Notes: generated by a model from the sequence alone, not told the origin. Shown: positions 7,366 through 14,955, counted from the stretch's first letter. The stretch is DNA of 16,709 bases from an uncultured bacterium (GCA_905215655.1 CAJMQT010000039.1:1-16709), one strand, 5' to 3'. Made by a program: numbers and translations.

Positions 7366-8553
7366 TTAATACAAAAATCCAAACAGCCATAACGGAATGC
7401 GGTTGTCTTTGCCCACCTCCGTGTTATACCGAGCGTAAATTGTATCCGGGTTCATCCGTATTTTGCTTTTACTGTCGGCGTTGCAAATTCTGAACTTCTT
7501 GTCACCGTCTAAAATGTAGTAGTTGTCTTTCCCGCTTTGGTTTACTTTATGGTCTTTCCACAGCGAGTTGACGAAGAAGGTCTCCATCTTATCCTGTTCG
7601 TCCACCTTTATCGGATATATGGCGTAAAGCAGATTTGAGTTGTGCATCATTATTTTAGTAGGCTTTTTAGGAAACTTTTGCCCAACTGGATAAATGATGT
7701 TTATCAAGCGTGCGTCAGCCAAATATTTGATATAGTTCATTACTGTGGCGCGGGATGTTTCTATGCTGTTCGCCAGTTTGCTGATGTTCGGAGCTTTTGG
7801 TCCCTCAACGGCAATCTGATAAAACAGTTTCTTTATCTTTGTAAGATATTTAAGTTCGATCTGCTTTATTAACAGTATGTCGACTTCCGTCATCATATTC
7901 ATTGTTTTAAGCAGATTTTCAGAAAAGTTCCTATGTTCGAGGAAGAACGGATAGAAGCCGTGATGCAGGTATTCTTGAAAGTATTTGTTTGGCGAAACTT
8001 CCGGCAGAATACTTCTTGTTATATGTTCGTGCCCGTTTAATATCTCGTCCAAGGTATAAGGCTTGAAGTTCTTTCCCGTGACAAGATTGATATATTCACG
8101 GAATGAAAATCCTCTCAGATTATAGCTTTTGACAATGCCGCTCAGCTCGGGGTTATCCTCTTTAAGCCTCATCACGCTGCTTCCGGTGAAAACAATCTTC
8201 AATCCTGGGTATTTGTCGTAACACAAGCGTAACTCCTTACTCCAATTTTTCTCTTTGAAAACTTGGTCTATAAGCAGTACCTTACCTCCGTTTTTATAGA
8301 ATTCTCCTGCAAAATCGGCGATGCCCCTGCCTTGGAAATAAAAGTTGTTCATGTTGACATAAAGGCAGCGACGGTCTCCCGAGTCAAAATGTTCCTTGGC
8401 ATATTGTAAAAGAAATGTGGTCTTACCCACACCTCTTGTCCCCTTAATGCCAATCATTCTTTCGTTCCAGTCTATTTCGTCCATCAGCATGCGACGGACG
8501 GGAGCATTTGTATGTTCCACCAAATATGTATGAGTTCGAAAGAAAGCTTCCAT
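7366..8553 (-). CDS. AAA_14 / DUF4143-like ATPase with altered Walker B
   Basis: A 395-residue P-loop protein of the large Bacteroidetes family of AAA_14-type ATPases. Walker A is GTRGVGKTT (38-46). The Walker B strand is VLLIDQ (92-97), where the family as I recall it has Asp-Glu, so the catalytic glutamate is glutamine. A sensor-like FTGSS is at 122-126. A winged-helix-like segment (about 254-285, ISKLANSIETSRATVMNYIK) follows, and the C-terminus has the family-typical ending IPLWLFGFLY. The nuclease-like C-terminal motif, usually Phe-Glu-x-Gly-Gly-x-Asn-Lys in relatives I remember, reads FRICNADSK (354-362). Members are often multi-copy and of uncertain function, sometimes discussed as mobile or defence-like. 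This copy may bind ATP but hydrolyse it poorly. It has its own strong promoter and lies just upstream of nifJ. Confidence 0.85.
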   Translation of the reverse strand: MEAFFRTHTYLVEHTNAPVRRMLMDEIDWNERMIGIKGTRGVGKTTFLLQYAKEHFDSGDRRCLYVNMNNFYFQGRGIADFAGEFYKNGGKVLLIDQVFKEKNWSKELRLCYDKYPGLKIVFTGSSVMRLKEDNPELSGIVKSYNLRGFSFREYINLVTGKNFKPYTLDEILNGHEHITRSILPEVSPNKYFQEYLHHGFYPFFLEHRNFSENLLKTMNMMTEVDILLIKQIELKYLTKIKKLFYQIAVEGPKAPNISKLANSIETSRATVMNYIKYLADARLINIIYPVGQKFPKKPTKIMMHNSNLLYAIYPIKVDEQDKMETFFVNSLWKDHKVNQSGKDNYYILDGDKKFRICNADSKSKIRMNPDTIYARYNTEVGKDNRIPLWLFGFLY

Positions 8554-8578
8554 TTGTTTTTCAGATTAATTCCAACTG

Positions 8579-8609
8579 CAAAGATAATATTTTATTCTTT
8601 ATTTGCAAA
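8579..8609 (-). promoter_or_regulatory. Strong promoter for the AAA_14-like ATPase
   Basis: On the minus strand this is TTTG (complement of 8606-8609), 19 nt, then TATCTTTG (complement of 8579-8586), an exact fit to the Bacteroidetes consensus. The start of transcription would be near 8572, giving a leader of about 20 nt. Confidence 0.75.
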
Positions 8610-8640
8610 CCATACATTACAAAAACTCGTTTTTTTTTAT

Positions 8641-8648
8641 TATTTTTG
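8641..8648 (+). promoter_or_regulatory. Candidate -7 element for the ATP-grasp-like gene
   Basis: TATTTTTG matches TAnnTTTG and predicts transcription from about 8654, so translation must start further downstream, at the GTG at 8678. No TTTG is present at the expected upstream spacing. Confidence 0.5.
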
Positions 8649-8677
8649 CACCACGAATAATTAATCTGTCTATTCAA

Positions 8678-9760
8678 GTGAAATTACATATATTCAATCC
8701 CGAGCATGAAATGGCGCTGGCATATGATAAATGCAACATAACGCTTCCTCATGCGATACAGGAATTCAAGAATAATTTGAGCTTTATCCCGGCGCTTTGG
8801 GCTGACGATGGCGACTGTGTGCTGACGGATGATATACCGTTCGCGCTGAAAGCATTGAGCCGGGTCCGCAAACCTCATGCGGACGTCTTGTTTCTTGCAC
8901 CGATGGAAATCAAAGATGTATGTTTTGATGAAATATGTCCGTGGGGTTGGGATAAGAGTGTCAAGATGCAACTGATTGCCTGCGGCGTTGATGCAAGTCT
9001 TTTACCAACAGATGATTTGTTGTTGAATATCAGAGAATTATCCGGTAGGCAACAAACCGTTTCTTTACTTAAAATCCTTCGTGAGAATATCGAGGCGCTG
9101 ACATGCGGCGAGAGCTTCTTTATTGTAGATTTGCAGGATCTTCAATTAGCTCTCGAACGTTATAATCATATTGTTGTAAAGGCACCTTGGAGCAGCAGCG
9201 GTCGCGGCGTGCGATATATTGAAAAAGGTAATACGGACGTTTCAACCTTGGGATGGATACGGAATGTCATCAAAAGTCAAGGTGGAATAATGGCGGAGCC
9301 ATATTATAATAAGTTAAGAGACTTCGCCATGGAGTTTTATTCGTATGGCGACGGCACGGTGGATTACCGCGGTCTGTCAGTCTTCAATACTGAAAAAGGC
9401 AGCTATACGGGCAATCTGATCGCATCGGATAGCAGAAAACGGGAAATCATCTCCCGTTATATTTCGGATGAAACGTTGACTGTTATAAAAGAACGTATCA
9501 TAAATTATTTCTCCATACAACTTAAAAATGTTTATCGCGGACCGTTCGGCGTTGACATGATGATTGTTCAAGGCAACGACGGCAAGGGCTTCCTACTGCA
9601 TCCTTGCGTGGAAGTAAACCTCAGAATGACGATGGGGCATGTTGCAAACGCTCTGCATACATTGCCCGACGGTCCCGAAGAAGTCATGCGGATTGTTCAT
9701 GACGTGAATTACCAACTTAAATCCGAACCTACGGAAAACAACTTTGTAAAAGTAATCTGA
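8678..9760 (+). CDS. ATP-grasp-like conserved Bacteroidetes protein
   Basis: A 360-residue protein with no signal peptide. The start is taken as GTG at 8678, because the -7 promoter element lies inside any longer version and the conserved block begins with KLHIFNPEHEMALA (2-15). The N-terminal PEHEMALA and PALWADDGD (39-47) blocks recall a conserved Bacteroidetes hypothetical family I have seen but cannot name. The C-terminal half looks like an ATP-grasp fold: VVKAPWSSSGRG (166-177) resembles the flexible nucleotide-binding loop, RGPFGVDMM (287-295) a core strand, and EVNLRMTMG (312-320) the Glu-x-Asn metal site. ATP-grasp enzymes ligate a carboxylate to an amine, thiol or other nucleophile via an acyl phosphate; the substrate here is unknown. 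The GH43 gene follows after 33 nt, so co-transcription is likely but a functional link is not shown. Confidence 0.7.
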   Translation: MKLHIFNPEHEMALAYDKCNITLPHAIQEFKNNLSFIPALWADDGDCVLTDDIPFALKALSRVRKPHADVLFLAPMEIKDVCFDEICPWGWDKSVKMQLIACGVDASLLPTDDLLLNIRELSGRQQTVSLLKILRENIEALTCGESFFIVDLQDLQLALERYNHIVVKAPWSSSGRGVRYIEKGNTDVSTLGWIRNVIKSQGGIMAEPYYNKLRDFAMEFYSYGDGTVDYRGLSVFNTEKGSYTGNLIASDSRKREIISRYISDETLTVIKERIINYFSIQLKNVYRGPFGVDMMIVQGNDGKGFLLHPCVEVNLRMTMGHVANALHTLPDGPEEVMRIVHDVNYQLKSEPTENNFVKVI

Positions 9761-9793
9761 ACATGAAATTCATTAATATAAATCTAATTTAAC

Positions 9794-11440
9794 ATGAAAC
9801 AAATCTTATTATTCGTATTCGCTTTGCTGCCGCTGGTAGCGCAAGCCCAGTATCGTTCGGAGGTCTGGTGCCCTGACAATGGTAACGGAACGTACACCAA
9901 TCCGGTCATTGATGCCGATTACAGTGATCCTGATGTTTGCGTGGTCGGTGACGATTATTACATGACGGCAAGTTCGTTCAACTGCATTCCCGGTCTGCCT
10001 ATCCTCCATTCAAAGGATCTCGTGAACTGGGAAATAATCGGATATGCCATAAAAGAACTTACTCCGAAAGAAGAATTTGACAAGCCTTCACACGGAAACG
10101 GCGTCTGGGCGCCCAGTATCCGCTACCACAACGGCTTGTTCCAAATATATTGGGGCGACCCTGACTACGGCGTGTTCAAGGTTACGGCGAAAGACCCGAA
10201 GGGACCTTGGACAAAACCTCATTGCGTTATCAAGGGCAAGGGCATGATCGATACCACTCCGCTGTGGGACGAGGACGGTCGTTGCTACCTTGTAAACGGC
10301 TGGGCAAACAGTCGTTCAAAGTTTGCGTCCGTGCTTACCGTCCGCGAACTTGATAAGTTCGGAAACAGAGCGATAAGCAATCCTGTGATAGTGTTCGACG
10401 GCAACGGCACGGAGAACCGTACCGCCGAAGGTCCCAAATTCTACAAACGTGACGGCTGGTATTGGATAATGTGTCCCGCCGGTGGTGTTCCCACGGGCTT
10501 TCAGCTCGCCATGCGTTCAAAGACGCCCTACGGTCCTTATGAGGTGATGAAGGTTCTGGCACAAGGCAAGACAAACATTAACGGTCCTCATCAGGGTGCG
10601 TGGATACACACGTCACAGGGTGAAGACTGGTTTATCCACTTCCAAGATAAAGAGTGCTATGGACGCGTCATTCATCTGCAACCTGTGACATGGAAAGACA
10701 ACTGGCCCGTTATGGGTAAGGTGCCGGCTAAGGGTTATTGCGGTGAACCCGTCACTACGTTCCGCAAACCTAAGACCGCAGCCCCCGTATCAATCGTCAA
10801 TCCCGTCGAGAGTGATGAGTTCAACGAGCCTAAGATGGGACTTCAATGGCAGTGGCACGCTAACTATCAGCAGACTTTCGGCATGCCGACGACGCTCGGA
10901 ACATTCAGAATTTACACTCATAAGGTGAGCGAGAATTATAAGAATTTATGGGAGGTGCCTAACCTCTTGCTGCAAAAGACACCGACGGAGAAGTTTACCG
11001 CCACAACAAAAATACGCTTCACGGCAAAAGCCGACAACCAGCGCGGAGGACTCCTTGTGATGGGTCACAGCTATTCGGCTCTCGTCGTGAAGAGAGTGGG
11101 AGAGGAGTTCCAGTTGCAACAGATAATGTGTCACAACTCCGATCGCGGTCAGGCAGAGACAGTAAAGGTGCTTGCCACGCTGAAACCTACCTATAAAGAC
11201 AAAATCGACTATCAGCCGGCTATCCACGAAGACATTTATCTTCGCATGAAAGTTGCCGACGGCAAATGCCGTTTCTATTACAGCATGAACGGCAAGAGCT
11301 TCAAGGAAGTGGGCGAAGAGCTGAAAATGAAGGAAGGCAAATGGATCGGAGCAAAGATCGGCTTTGTTGCCACCGAACCGGCTGGCAAGACCAACCGCGG
11401 ATGGATCGATGCCGACTGGTTCCGCGTGACGAAATATTAA
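9794..11440 (+). CDS. Secreted glycoside hydrolase family 43
   Basis: A 548-residue exported glycosidase, probably a beta-xylosidase or alpha-L-arabinofuranosidase acting on hemicellulose side chains or oligosaccharides. A signal peptide ends about AQA|Q (residue 18), with no lipobox. The five-bladed beta-propeller (about 30-325) shows the GH43 catalytic set: general base D45 in YSDPDV, pKa modulator D153 in MIDTTPLWDEDG, and general acid E212 in TAEGPKFYK. H266 in GPHQGAW fits the usual central metal ligand. The C-terminal half (about 335-548) is a beta-sandwich like the concanavalin-type domain attached to many GH43 xylosidases. Substrate cannot be decided from sequence. It is probably transcribed with the ATP-grasp-like gene upstream; no transporter or regulator of glycan use is adjacent. 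Confidence 0.93.
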   Translation: MKQILLFVFALLPLVAQAQYRSEVWCPDNGNGTYTNPVIDADYSDPDVCVVGDDYYMTASSFNCIPGLPILHSKDLVNWEIIGYAIKELTPKEEFDKPSHGNGVWAPSIRYHNGLFQIYWGDPDYGVFKVTAKDPKGPWTKPHCVIKGKGMIDTTPLWDEDGRCYLVNGWANSRSKFASVLTVRELDKFGNRAISNPVIVFDGNGTENRTAEGPKFYKRDGWYWIMCPAGGVPTGFQLAMRSKTPYGPYEVMKVLAQGKTNINGPHQGAWIHTSQGEDWFIHFQDKECYGRVIHLQPVTWKDNWPVMGKVPAKGYCGEPVTTFRKPKTAAPVSIVNPVESDEFNEPKMGLQWQWHANYQQTFGMPTTLGTFRIYTHKVSENYKNLWEVPNLLLQKTPTEKFTATTKIRFTAKADNQRGGLLVMGHSYSALVVKRVGEEFQLQQIMCHNSDRGQAETVKVLATLKPTYKDKIDYQPAIHEDIYLRMKVADGKCRFYYSMNGKSFKEVGEELKMKEGKWIGAKIGFVATEPAGKTNRGWIDADWFRVTKY

Positions 11441-11476
11441 ATTCATTGTAAAACCACGGATTTTCAGATGTGAATA

Positions 11477-11518
11477 TTTATACGGAAGCGTAAAGGAAAA
11501 CCGTATAAAACTACGCTT
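11477..11518. repeat. Two interlocked inverted repeats after the GH43 gene
   Basis: TTTATACGG (11477-11485) pairs with CCGTATAAA (11501-11509), and AAGCGTA (11486-11492) pairs with TACGCTT (11512-11518). Both are perfect. The order A-B-A'-B' means the two stems interlock, giving either alternative hairpins or a pseudoknot-like fold. There is no T run after it, so it is not a standard terminator. Confidence 0.6.
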
Positions 11519-11535
11519 GCAGCAACTTGAAATCC

Positions 11536-11555
11536 CGGGTTTTACCACCCGTTTT
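11536..11555 (+). terminator. Possible weak terminator of the GH43 transcript
   Basis: CGGGT (11536-11540) and ACCCG (11547-11551) form a GC-rich 5-bp stem with a 6-nt loop, followed by only four T residues before the dispersed repeat begins. The hairpin of that repeat (11558-11594) may do the termination instead. Confidence 0.35.
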
Positions 11556-11647
11556 CCAAAAGGCGGTCTTTTGCATTGTAAAAGACCGCCTTTTAGCGTG
11601 TAAAAGGCAAGCTTTCAGGAGCTGAAAGACCGCCTTTTGCAAAGCCG
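11551..11647. repeat. Dispersed hairpin repeat, copy 2 (short form)
   Basis: Same element as at 22-140 and in the same orientation. The 15-nt arms (11558-11572 and 11580-11594) are identical to copy 1, but the 7-nt loop is gcattgt, the exact reverse complement of copy 1's acaatgc. The linker (agcgtgtaaaagg, then agctttcaggagct) is conserved. The second inverted repeat is shortened by about 22 nt relative to copy 1. Confidence 0.8.
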
Positions 11648-11939
11648 TTCACCGTATACTGTTTTCTTACGGATAAGTGCCTGTCTTACAGTTGAATACA
11701 AAAAACGTGAAAATTCGTTATCTCGGTTGATATAATGACATGAATATTTATTCATCAGACCTGTATATCTGTCGTGAAAACGTCAAATCTCCGTTTTTTC
11801 AACGATACCGTTTCCGGCGTCGTTTAAACGAATGTAAAAAAGCCGCCAAATCTCACTAAGAGCCGTTAACAGCCTTATTTCTTGTGTTAAAAGAGGACAA
11901 ATATACACGCGGATTTAACTGTTTAACAAATTTTGCGTC
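11648..11939. other. Spacer upstream of htrA, no gene seen
   Basis: No plausible coding frame or RNA gene was recognised. The only structure noted is a 16-nt palindrome, ATGAATA-tt-TATTCAT (11740-11755), which could be an operator but is AT-rich and may be chance. Confidence 0.4.
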
Positions 11940-11947
11940 TAAATTTG
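11940..11947 (+). promoter_or_regulatory. -7 promoter element for htrA
   Basis: TAAATTTG fits TAnnTTTG and predicts transcription from about 11953, 45 nt before the start codon. The upstream element at the expected spacing is poor. Its position rules out the longer reading frame that opens at 11884. Confidence 0.5.
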
Positions 11948-11997
11948 CATTCCTGAAAAAAATAAGATATAAATGTTTTAAATCAAAAATAAAAGAG

Positions 11998-13461
11998 ATG
12001 AGAAAGTTATCAAACTATTTCGTTTATGCAATCTGCATTATGGCAGTTGCATTTTCAGCAGGAACTTTTATAAAGGTTAACGCTAATAACGCAGCCCCGG
12101 GACAACCGGTTGACTTGACGTATGCCGCCGAGAAGGCTCTGCCGGCGGTCGTACATATCAAATATCTTCAAAACAGTAAGATCCAGACGGTCGACGTACA
12201 GGCAGACCCGTTTGATGATTTCTTCGGTCCGTTCGGCTTCTTCGGCAACCCAGGAAATCAAGGCGGAACTAAGAAGAGACAGGTGCAGACACCTAAGAGA
12301 GAGGGCGCCGGCTCGGGAGTGATTATCTCGGCAGACGGTTACATCGTGACCAACAACCACGTTGTTGAGGACGCCGACGAGCTGACCGTAACGCTTGACG
12401 ACAACCGCGAGTTCTCGGCACGCATCATCGGAACAGACAAAAACACCGACCTCGCGCTGATAAAGGTAGACGGTAAGAACCTGCCGACACTTACCATCGG
12501 TGACAGCGACAAGCTGAAAGTGGGCGAGTGGGTGCTCGCCGTGGGCAATCCGTTCAACCTCAATTCAACGGTAACGGCAGGTATTGTCAGCGCAAAGGCA
12601 CGTTCGCTCGGAGCAAACGGTGCAAATGCCGTCGAGTCATTCATCCAGACAGACGCTGCGATTAATGCCGGTAATTCGGGCGGAGCCTTGGTTAATGTAA
12701 AAGGCGAGCTCGTCGGTATTAACGCAATGCTTTATTCAAGAACCGGAAGTTACAGCGGTTACGGTTTTGCCATCCCTACAACGATTATGAATAAGGTCGT
12801 TGCCGACCTTAAAAAATACGGTACCGTTCAGCGCGCCCTTATCGGAATTGAAGGCATTGACGTGAACAAATATGTTGACTCGCAGAAAGAACAAGGCAAA
12901 GAGACCGACCTCGGAACGATGGAAGGCATTTACGTGGCAAAAGTTTCCGAGGGTGGAGCAGGTGCGGAAGCCGGTCTTGAAAGCGGCGACGTGATAACAT
13001 CAGTAGATGGAAAGAAGGTTAAGAAGATGGCCGAACTTCAAGAATATCTTGCCAACAAGCGCCCGGGCGACAAGGTTACCGTCGCATATCTGCGTAACAA
13101 GAAGAGCAAGACCGCTGTCGTAACGCTGAAAAACCAGCAGGGCAACACCAACGTTGTAAAGAACGCAGACCTTGATGTTCTCGGCGCAAACTTCCGCGAA
13201 ATCAACGCATCGGAGAAACAGCAGCTCAACATCACCTACGGACTGAATGTAATCAAGGTAAACAACGGTGCCTTCAAGAACGCCGGCATAAACAAAGGCT
13301 TTATCATACAGGTGGTAAACGACCAGCCGATGAAGACAATCGACGACCTTCAGAAGGCGGTAAAAGAGGCATCTGTAAGCAAAGACCCCGTGCTTGTGAT
13401 AAGAGGAATTTATCCTACGGGTAAGAAGGGCTACTTTGCCGTACCTTTGCAGGAGAACTGA
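11998..13461 (+). CDS. degQ: HtrA/DegQ-type periplasmic serine protease
   Basis: An envelope protease and chaperone that degrades misfolded exported proteins. It has 487 residues from the ATG at 11998; earlier in-frame starts lie on or before the promoter. The N-terminus (RKLSNYFVYAICIMAVAFSA) is a signal peptide or anchor of about 29 residues. The trypsin-like domain carries the complete triad: H121 in TNNHVVED, D151 in NTDLALIKV and S227 in AGNSGGAL. The LA loop (about 66-100) is rich in Phe, Gly and Pro. Two PDZ domains follow (about 275-377 and 405-482), as in DegP/DegQ rather than the single-PDZ DegS. It stands alone between a promoter and a strong terminator. A heat-shock or envelope-stress role is inferred from the family; degP is an equally fair symbol. 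Confidence 0.93.
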   Translation: MRKLSNYFVYAICIMAVAFSAGTFIKVNANNAAPGQPVDLTYAAEKALPAVVHIKYLQNSKIQTVDVQADPFDDFFGPFGFFGNPGNQGGTKKRQVQTPKREGAGSGVIISADGYIVTNNHVVEDADELTVTLDDNREFSARIIGTDKNTDLALIKVDGKNLPTLTIGDSDKLKVGEWVLAVGNPFNLNSTVTAGIVSAKARSLGANGANAVESFIQTDAAINAGNSGGALVNVKGELVGINAMLYSRTGSYSGYGFAIPTTIMNKVVADLKKYGTVQRALIGIEGIDVNKYVDSQKEQGKETDLGTMEGIYVAKVSEGGAGAEAGLESGDVITSVDGKKVKKMAELQEYLANKRPGDKVTVAYLRNKKSKTAVVTLKNQQGNTNVVKNADLDVLGANFREINASEKQQLNITYGLNVIKVNNGAFKNAGINKGFIIQVVNDQPMKTIDDLQKAVKEASVSKDPVLVIRGIYPTGKKGYFAVPLQEN

Positions 13462-13481
13462 TCAGAGTGACAAGACAACAT

Positions 13482-13540
13482 AAAGAAACTCATTCCGCAG
13501 CATTCTTACATTTTGTATATAATGCGGAATGAGTTTCTTT
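13482..13540 (+). terminator. Rho-independent terminator of the htrA gene
   Basis: An 18-bp perfect stem pairs 13482-13499 with 13523-13540 around a 23-nt loop. The right arm ends in GAGTTTCTTT, with more T-rich sequence following. It starts 21 nt after the stop codon. Confidence 0.85.
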
Positions 13541-13587
13541 GTATTTAATGACAAATCGTTGTTTTTACGAATAAAAAGAATAAAATG

Positions 13588-13619
13588 TTTGTTCCTGAAT
13601 AAGAATTTTGTTACATTTG
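13588..13619 (+). promoter_or_regulatory. Promoter for rpoD
   Basis: TTTG (13588-13591), 20 nt, then TACATTTG (13612-13619): a full Bacteroidetes consensus promoter. The start of transcription would be near 13626, giving a leader of about 17 nt before the ATG at 13643. Confidence 0.75.
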
Positions 13620-13642
13620 CACATACTTTAATCTAAAAATAC

Positions 13643-14506
13643 ATGAGACAACTTAAAATCACTAAATCCATAACAAACAGAGAGAGTGACTCTTTGGACA
13701 AATACCTACAAGAGATAGGACATGAAGAGCTAATAAGCGTGGAAGAAGAGGTTGAGTTGGCTCAACGTATCAGACAAGGAGATCGTAAAGCGCTCGAGAA
13801 ACTGACAAAAGCAAATCTTAGATTTGTAGTCTCTGTGGCAAAACAATATCAAAATCAGGGGCTCAGTCTGCCTGATCTTATCAACGAAGGCAATGTCGGA
13901 CTGATAAAGGCGGCAGAGAAATTTGACGAGACGAGAGGCTTTAAGTTCATCTCATACGCCGTATGGTGGATACGTCAAAGTATTCTGCAAGCGATAGCGG
14001 AACAAAGTCGTATCGTAAGACTTCCGCTAAATCAGGTCGGTTCGGTAAACAAAATCAATCGGATATTGAATAAGTTTGAGCAGGAGAACGAGCGTCGCCC
14101 GAGCATTGACGAGATAGCCGACAAGGTGGATATTCCCCATGACAAGATTGAAGAGGCGATGAAGGTGAACAGCCGTCATGTGTCGGTTGACGCCCCGTTT
14201 GCCGACGGCGAGGAGAACAGCTTGCTTGACGTGCTGCCCAACGACGACTCTCCGATGGCTGACAAGACGCTGGTCTTGGAGTCGTTAAGGGAAGAAATCA
14301 ACCGTGCCCTGCAAACTCTCAACGAGCGCGAACGTCATATCATAGAAGCCTTTTTCGGCATAAACCAATCTGAAATGACGCTCGAGGAAATAGGAGAGAG
14401 ATACGGTCTGACACGCGAACGCGTAAGACAGATTAAAGAAAAGGCAATAAGAAGATTGCGCCAGAATACAAAGAACAAATTGTTAAAATCATATTTAGGT
14501 CAATAA
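13643..14506 (+). CDS. rpoD: Primary RNA polymerase sigma factor (RpoD/SigA type)
   Basis: This directs RNA polymerase to housekeeping promoters. At 287 residues it is the compact Bacteroidetes primary sigma, lacking region 1.1 and the long non-conserved insert of proteobacterial sigma-70. Region 1.2 spans about 16-48, region 2 about 49-125 (NLRFVVSVAKQY, and the promoter-melting and -10-binding segment YAVWWIRQSILQAI at 105-118), region 3 about 135-205, and region 4 about 212-280 with the helix-turn-helix TLEEIGERYGLTRERVRQIK (246-265). The N-terminal MRQLKITKSIT is characteristic of Bacteroidetes. The promoters in this window with TAnnTTTG elements are the kind this factor is known to read. 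A small exported-protein gene follows after 4 nt and is probably in the same transcript. Confidence 0.97.
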   Translation: MRQLKITKSITNRESDSLDKYLQEIGHEELISVEEEVELAQRIRQGDRKALEKLTKANLRFVVSVAKQYQNQGLSLPDLINEGNVGLIKAAEKFDETRGFKFISYAVWWIRQSILQAIAEQSRIVRLPLNQVGSVNKINRILNKFEQENERRPSIDEIADKVDIPHDKIEEAMKVNSRHVSVDAPFADGEENSLLDVLPNDDSPMADKTLVLESLREEINRALQTLNERERHIIEAFFGINQSEMTLEEIGERYGLTRERVRQIKEKAIRRLRQNTKNKLLKSYLGQ

Positions 14507-14510
14507 AATA

Positions 14511-14927
14511 ATGAAATCGTCAAAATATCTTATCGTAGTTTTATTCTTAACGTTGGCAACGGCATGGAGCATAAACACCTCAGCAAAAAATAAGAGATTG
14601 CCGAAGGCTTATATTTTCGGCGTTGCGGCATCCTTCAATGACTCGATAGTTTATTTCACCAATGTGCAAGAGGTTGACAGCGTTTGGATTAACGATAAGA
14701 GCGATTTCCTTCTAAACCGAAGCGATTATTCGTATCAGTTGAAAAATTATCTTGAAAGTCAGGGTCTGAGCCGTCGTACATGTATTGTCAGCTACGCTCT
14801 TAAACGTAAAGCAGCAGAGAAGAAATACACGAAGATGAGAAATAAATATGTGAAGAGAGGAGCCTTTGACCTTAGAGATATAGATAGCAAAGACTTCAAA
14901 TTCGTTCATGTCGACATCGACGAATAA
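14511..14927 (+). CDS. Small exported protein of unknown function, downstream of rpoD
   Basis: A 138-residue protein that I do not recognise beyond a resemblance to small Bacteroidetes hypothetical proteins encoded next to rpoD. The N-terminus (basic SSK, then hydrophobic YLIVVLFLTLATAW) is a signal peptide with likely cleavage after TSA (about residue 25). The mature part has an aromatic and acidic first half (AYIFGVAASFNDSIVYFT, 33-50) and a highly basic segment (about 97-116, KRKAAEKKYTKMRNKYVKR) followed by an acidic tail. There are no membrane segments after the signal peptide and one cysteine (C91). It begins 4 nt after the rpoD stop codon, so translation is probably coupled. Why an exported protein should share a transcript with the primary sigma factor is not apparent. 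Confidence 0.8.
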   Translation: MKSSKYLIVVLFLTLATAWSINTSAKNKRLPKAYIFGVAASFNDSIVYFTNVQEVDSVWINDKSDFLLNRSDYSYQLKNYLESQGLSRRTCIVSYALKRKAAEKKYTKMRNKYVKRGAFDLRDIDSKDFKFVHVDIDE

Positions 14928-14955
14928 ATGTTTCTGTCCGAACGTTTGATTATCA

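Noticed and set aside
7326..7382. An N-terminal extension of 19 residues on NifJ
   Set aside because: The extension is very AT-rich, overlaps the upstream gene and precedes the conserved start MAKEKKFITCDGN, which fits the family start.
8603..8677. A TTG-initiated extension of the ATP-grasp-like protein
   Set aside because: It spans the promoter region and the -7 element at 8641-8648; the conserved sequence begins at the GTG at 8678.
7366..11440. A defence island or polysaccharide-utilisation locus around the ATPase and GH43
   Set aside because: No nuclease, methylase, toxin, SusC/SusD or glycan regulator is present; the neighbours are a core metabolic gene, a conserved hypothetical protein and a single glycosidase.
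11740..11755. Palindrome ATGAATA-tt-TATTCAT as an htrA operator
   Set aside because: It is AT-rich and about 185 bp upstream of the -7 element, with no second site; chance is a sufficient explanation.
11884..11997. An N-terminal extension of 38 residues on HtrA
   Set aside because: It contains the -7 promoter element at 11940-11947, and would bury the signal peptide that begins at the ATG at 11998.
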